Program-made: the position numbers and the translations under genes
Source of the DNA: JAHJRN01 sp043805355
GTDB taxonomy: Bacteria > Patescibacteriota > Patescibacteriia > 2-12-FULL-60-25
Reading direction: 5' to 3'
Assembly: GCA_043805355.1 (NCBI GenBank)
Contig: JAZDIB010000052.1
Coordinates: 1-9,797 of the forward strand
Length of the DNA: 9,797 nucleotides
The notes under the pieces: model-generated
What the model was told of the DNA's origin: nothing
What the model saw: the letters and a program-made list of their open reading frames with translations, nothing else
Database searches by the model: none
Shown: positions 6,574 through 9,797 of the stretch, piece after piece
Numbering within the stretch: the stretch's first letter is position 1
Layout of the letters: every line of letters begins with the position of its first letter

Positions 6574-6907
6574 GAAAAGCTATTACGTCTACATCCTCGC
6601 CAGTCATCGACACGGAACTCTGTACGTCGGTGTCACCTCGAATCTGTTGACGAGGACATATCAGCATCGCAACGATTTCGTCGAAGGCTTCACCAAGACC
6701 CATCACACGCATCTTCTCGTATTTTTCGAGGAAACGACCGACGTGCGCAGCGCCATCCACAGAGAAAAATGCATCAAACGGTGGAAGCGTTCCTGGAAAA
6801 TCCGCCTCATCGAATCCATGAATCCGACGTGGTCGGATCTGAGCCGAGACTTCACTCCGGAGGGGTTCCTGCCTGCGCAGGAACGACAGAAGGGTATAAC
6901 AAAATGA
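6572..6907 (+). CDS. Small GIY-YIG domain nuclease (COG2827-like)
   Basis: The 111-residue protein is a stand-alone GIY-YIG domain. The GIY half is Y5-V6-Y7 in YYVYILAS, the YIG half is Y18-V19-G20 in TLYVGVTS, and R28, H32 and E65 (in REKCIKRWKR) are candidate catalytic residues. The IRLIESMNPTWSDL ending is typical of the COG2827 group, whose biological role is not settled. The domain proper ends near residue 91. Residues 97-106 are encoded by an inverted copy of the palindromic repeat, so the tail is probably repeat-derived. Codon use is less GC-rich than in the neighbours (AGT, CAT, CGA, ACT, TTG, ATA and AGA occur), which hints at acquisition. There is no Shine-Dalgarno site; the upstream sequence is a pyrimidine tract from the repeat. 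Nuclease activity is inferred from motifs only. Confidence 0.9.
   Translation: MKSYYVYILASHRHGTLYVGVTSNLLTRTYQHRNDFVEGFTKTHHTHLLVFFEETTDVRSAIHREKCIKRWKRSWKIRLIESMNPTWSDLSRDFTPEGFLPAQERQKGITK
6859..6889 (-). repeat. Palindromic repeat, inverted copy 5, inside a coding region
   Basis: Thirty-one bases match the reverse complement of the other four copies without mismatch. The copy lies inside the 3' end of the GIY-YIG gene and is translated as EGFLPAQERQ. It faces the two copies upstream of the same gene. Confidence 0.9.
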
Positions 6908-6941
6908 AACGTGATTTCTTAGGCATGAATCCATCCCCCGT

Positions 6942-6970
6942 TTGACATCAGGCCCTTTTGCACGTATCTT
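6942..6970 (+). promoter_or_regulatory. Sigma70-like promoter of topA
   Basis: A perfect TTGACA (6942-6947) is followed by 17 nt and TATCTT (6965-6970, 4 of 6 matches to TATAAT). Transcription should start near 6977, about 5 nt before the topA ATG at 6982. This is the best-formed promoter in the window and suggests topA is expressed independently of dprA. Confidence 0.7.
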
Positions 6971-6981
6971 CGGAGCCACGT

Positions 6982-9219
<2,238 letters not shown>

Positions 9220-9224
9220 GGGAG

Positions 9225-9797
9225 CTACTGCTTCTCTTTTCCTTTCTGCCCCTCGCCCATCACGTCCCTGTTCCACCACTGGCCGAAGCGTTTCCACGCC
9301 GCTTTCGGGTCCCTGAGGATATTGAAGAACCAGGCGAGTCCTTTCGATATACCCGCGATTCCCAGAAACCCTCCCGCGACGCCGACGGCGCCGACCATAC
9401 CGACGGTCTTCGCGACCCGTTTCATGGCGTGGGGCTTCTTGTCGTCTTCCGTCGCCCTGCCGACACGAACCCGCTCGACAGGCTTGGCGGCCGGCCTCTC
9501 CGAGCGCTCGACCTTCTCGGACGGTCGTGGCCGTTCCGCGGTCCCTTCCGGTTTCTTCCTCGCTAACACGCACTCGAGGCCGACGAGGGCCAGCGCGATC
9601 TCGCCGATGCGCGACGTCGCGGCCGCCGATTCCTTTTCGAGGGAGGCGATGTTCTTCGTGAGGGCGACAACCGGAGGACGTTTCTCCGGCGGGAGCGATT
9701 TGATGTCATCGGCCGGCGCCTCCTTCATAAGCTCCTTGAGCCGGTCCTTCATCCGTTCCGATTCCTCCGCTATCCGCCGAACCGTCTCTTCATGCTC
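9225..9797 (-). CDS. Unrecognised protein with charged helical N-part and hydrophobic segment, partial (5' end outside window)
   Basis: Read on the minus strand, the frame is open from the right window edge to a TAG at 9225-9227, giving 190 residues. The first visible residues, EHEETVRRIAEESERMKDRL, continue without a break into the internal ATG at 9752, so the real start probably lies beyond the window. The visible protein is a charged, helix-prone region (about 1-70), a Pro/Arg/Glu/Lys-rich linker (about 80-123), a Gly-rich hydrophobic segment (VGMVGAVGVAGGFLGIAG and onward, about 130-160) and a basic tail with AWKRFGQWWNRD. The hydrophobic stretch could be a membrane span. I do not recognise the family and assign no function. 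It converges on topA with only 5 nt between the stop codons and no visible terminator. It is supported as coding by its plausible composition, whereas the other long frames here are arginine-rich shadows. Confidence 0.7.
   Translation of the reverse strand, partial: EHEETVRRIAEESERMKDRLKELMKEAPADDIKSLPPEKRPPVVALTKNIASLEKESAAATSRIGEIALALVGLECVLARKKPEGTAERPRPSEKVERSERPAAKPVERVRVGRATEDDKKPHAMKRVAKTVGMVGAVGVAGGFLGIAGISKGLAWFFNILRDPKAAWKRFGQWWNRDVMGEGQKGKEKQ

Larger units (their letters stand above)
6478..6889. mobile_element. Candidate repeat-bounded GIY-YIG cassette
   Basis: A single small nuclease gene (6572-6907) is bounded by two direct repeat copies on its left and one inverted copy at 6859-6889 on its right. 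All three are identical over the shared 31 bp. The cassette interrupts the usual dprA-topA adjacency. This layout recalls REP sequences flanking their RAYT transposase gene, but no transposase or target-site duplication is seen. Mobility is therefore an inference only. Confidence 0.35.

Noticed and set aside
5746..6945. Plus-strand frame of 399 codons across dprA, repeats and the GIY-YIG gene
   Set aside because: It is an off-frame reading of two recognised genes; the apparent peptide repeats come from the palindromic DNA repeats.
6958..6981. Upstream TTG start for topA
   Set aside because: It lies within the promoter spacer, upstream of the predicted transcription start, and would add eight residues before the canonical MKLVIVESP start.
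9220..9224. Terminator between topA and the convergent gene
   Set aside because: Only 5 nt separate the stop codons, and I see no hairpin with a T-run at this junction.

Overview
The window is GC-rich and densely coded. It most resembles a Patescibacteria (Candidate Phyla Radiation) chromosome, perhaps of the Uhrbacteria/Parcubacteria kind. That is an inference from three things: a VirB6/TrbL-like membrane protein of the type common in that group, a compact set of housekeeping genes almost without Shine-Dalgarno sites, and intergenic gaps filled with short palindromic repeats. No rRNA or other taxonomic marker is present, so the assignment is moderate at best.

Layout. Minus strand 1-1356: the 5' part of a polytopic VirB6/TrbL-like membrane protein whose 3' end lies outside the window. 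Position 1357-1519: a divergent promoter region almost entirely occupied by an imperfect palindromic repeat of about 109 bp. Plus strand 1520-5060: an LCP (LytR-CpsA-Psr) enzyme, the ribosome-assembly GTPase Der and peptidyl-tRNA hydrolase. These look like one transcription unit, running from a sigma70-like promoter at 1482-1510 to an intrinsic terminator at 5254-5278. Plus strand 5315-6448: the DNA-processing protein DprA. Plus strand 6572-6907: a small stand-alone GIY-YIG nuclease bracketed by repeats. Plus strand 6982-9219: DNA topoisomerase I with its own well-formed promoter. Minus strand 9225-9797: the C-terminal part of an unrecognised protein, convergent with topA and running off the right edge.

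How the genes work together. LCP (cell-wall glycopolymer ligation), Der (50S maturation) and Pth (peptidyl-tRNA recycling) are growth functions grouped in one unit. dprA followed by topA is a long-known neighbourhood in bacteria (smf-topA), and here a GIY-YIG nuclease cassette sits between the two. DprA, and possibly the VirB6-like protein, may relate to DNA uptake or pilus/secretion machinery.

The most notable points are: (1) five copies, identical wherever they overlap, of a palindromic repeat of about 34 bp, three of them bracketing the GIY-YIG gene in inverted orientation and one forming its C-terminal codons; (2) three promoters whose -10 boxes lie only 9-11 nt from the start codon, predicting leaderless mRNAs; and (3) a long membrane-protein gene at the left edge that is easy to miss because it has no stop codon in the window.
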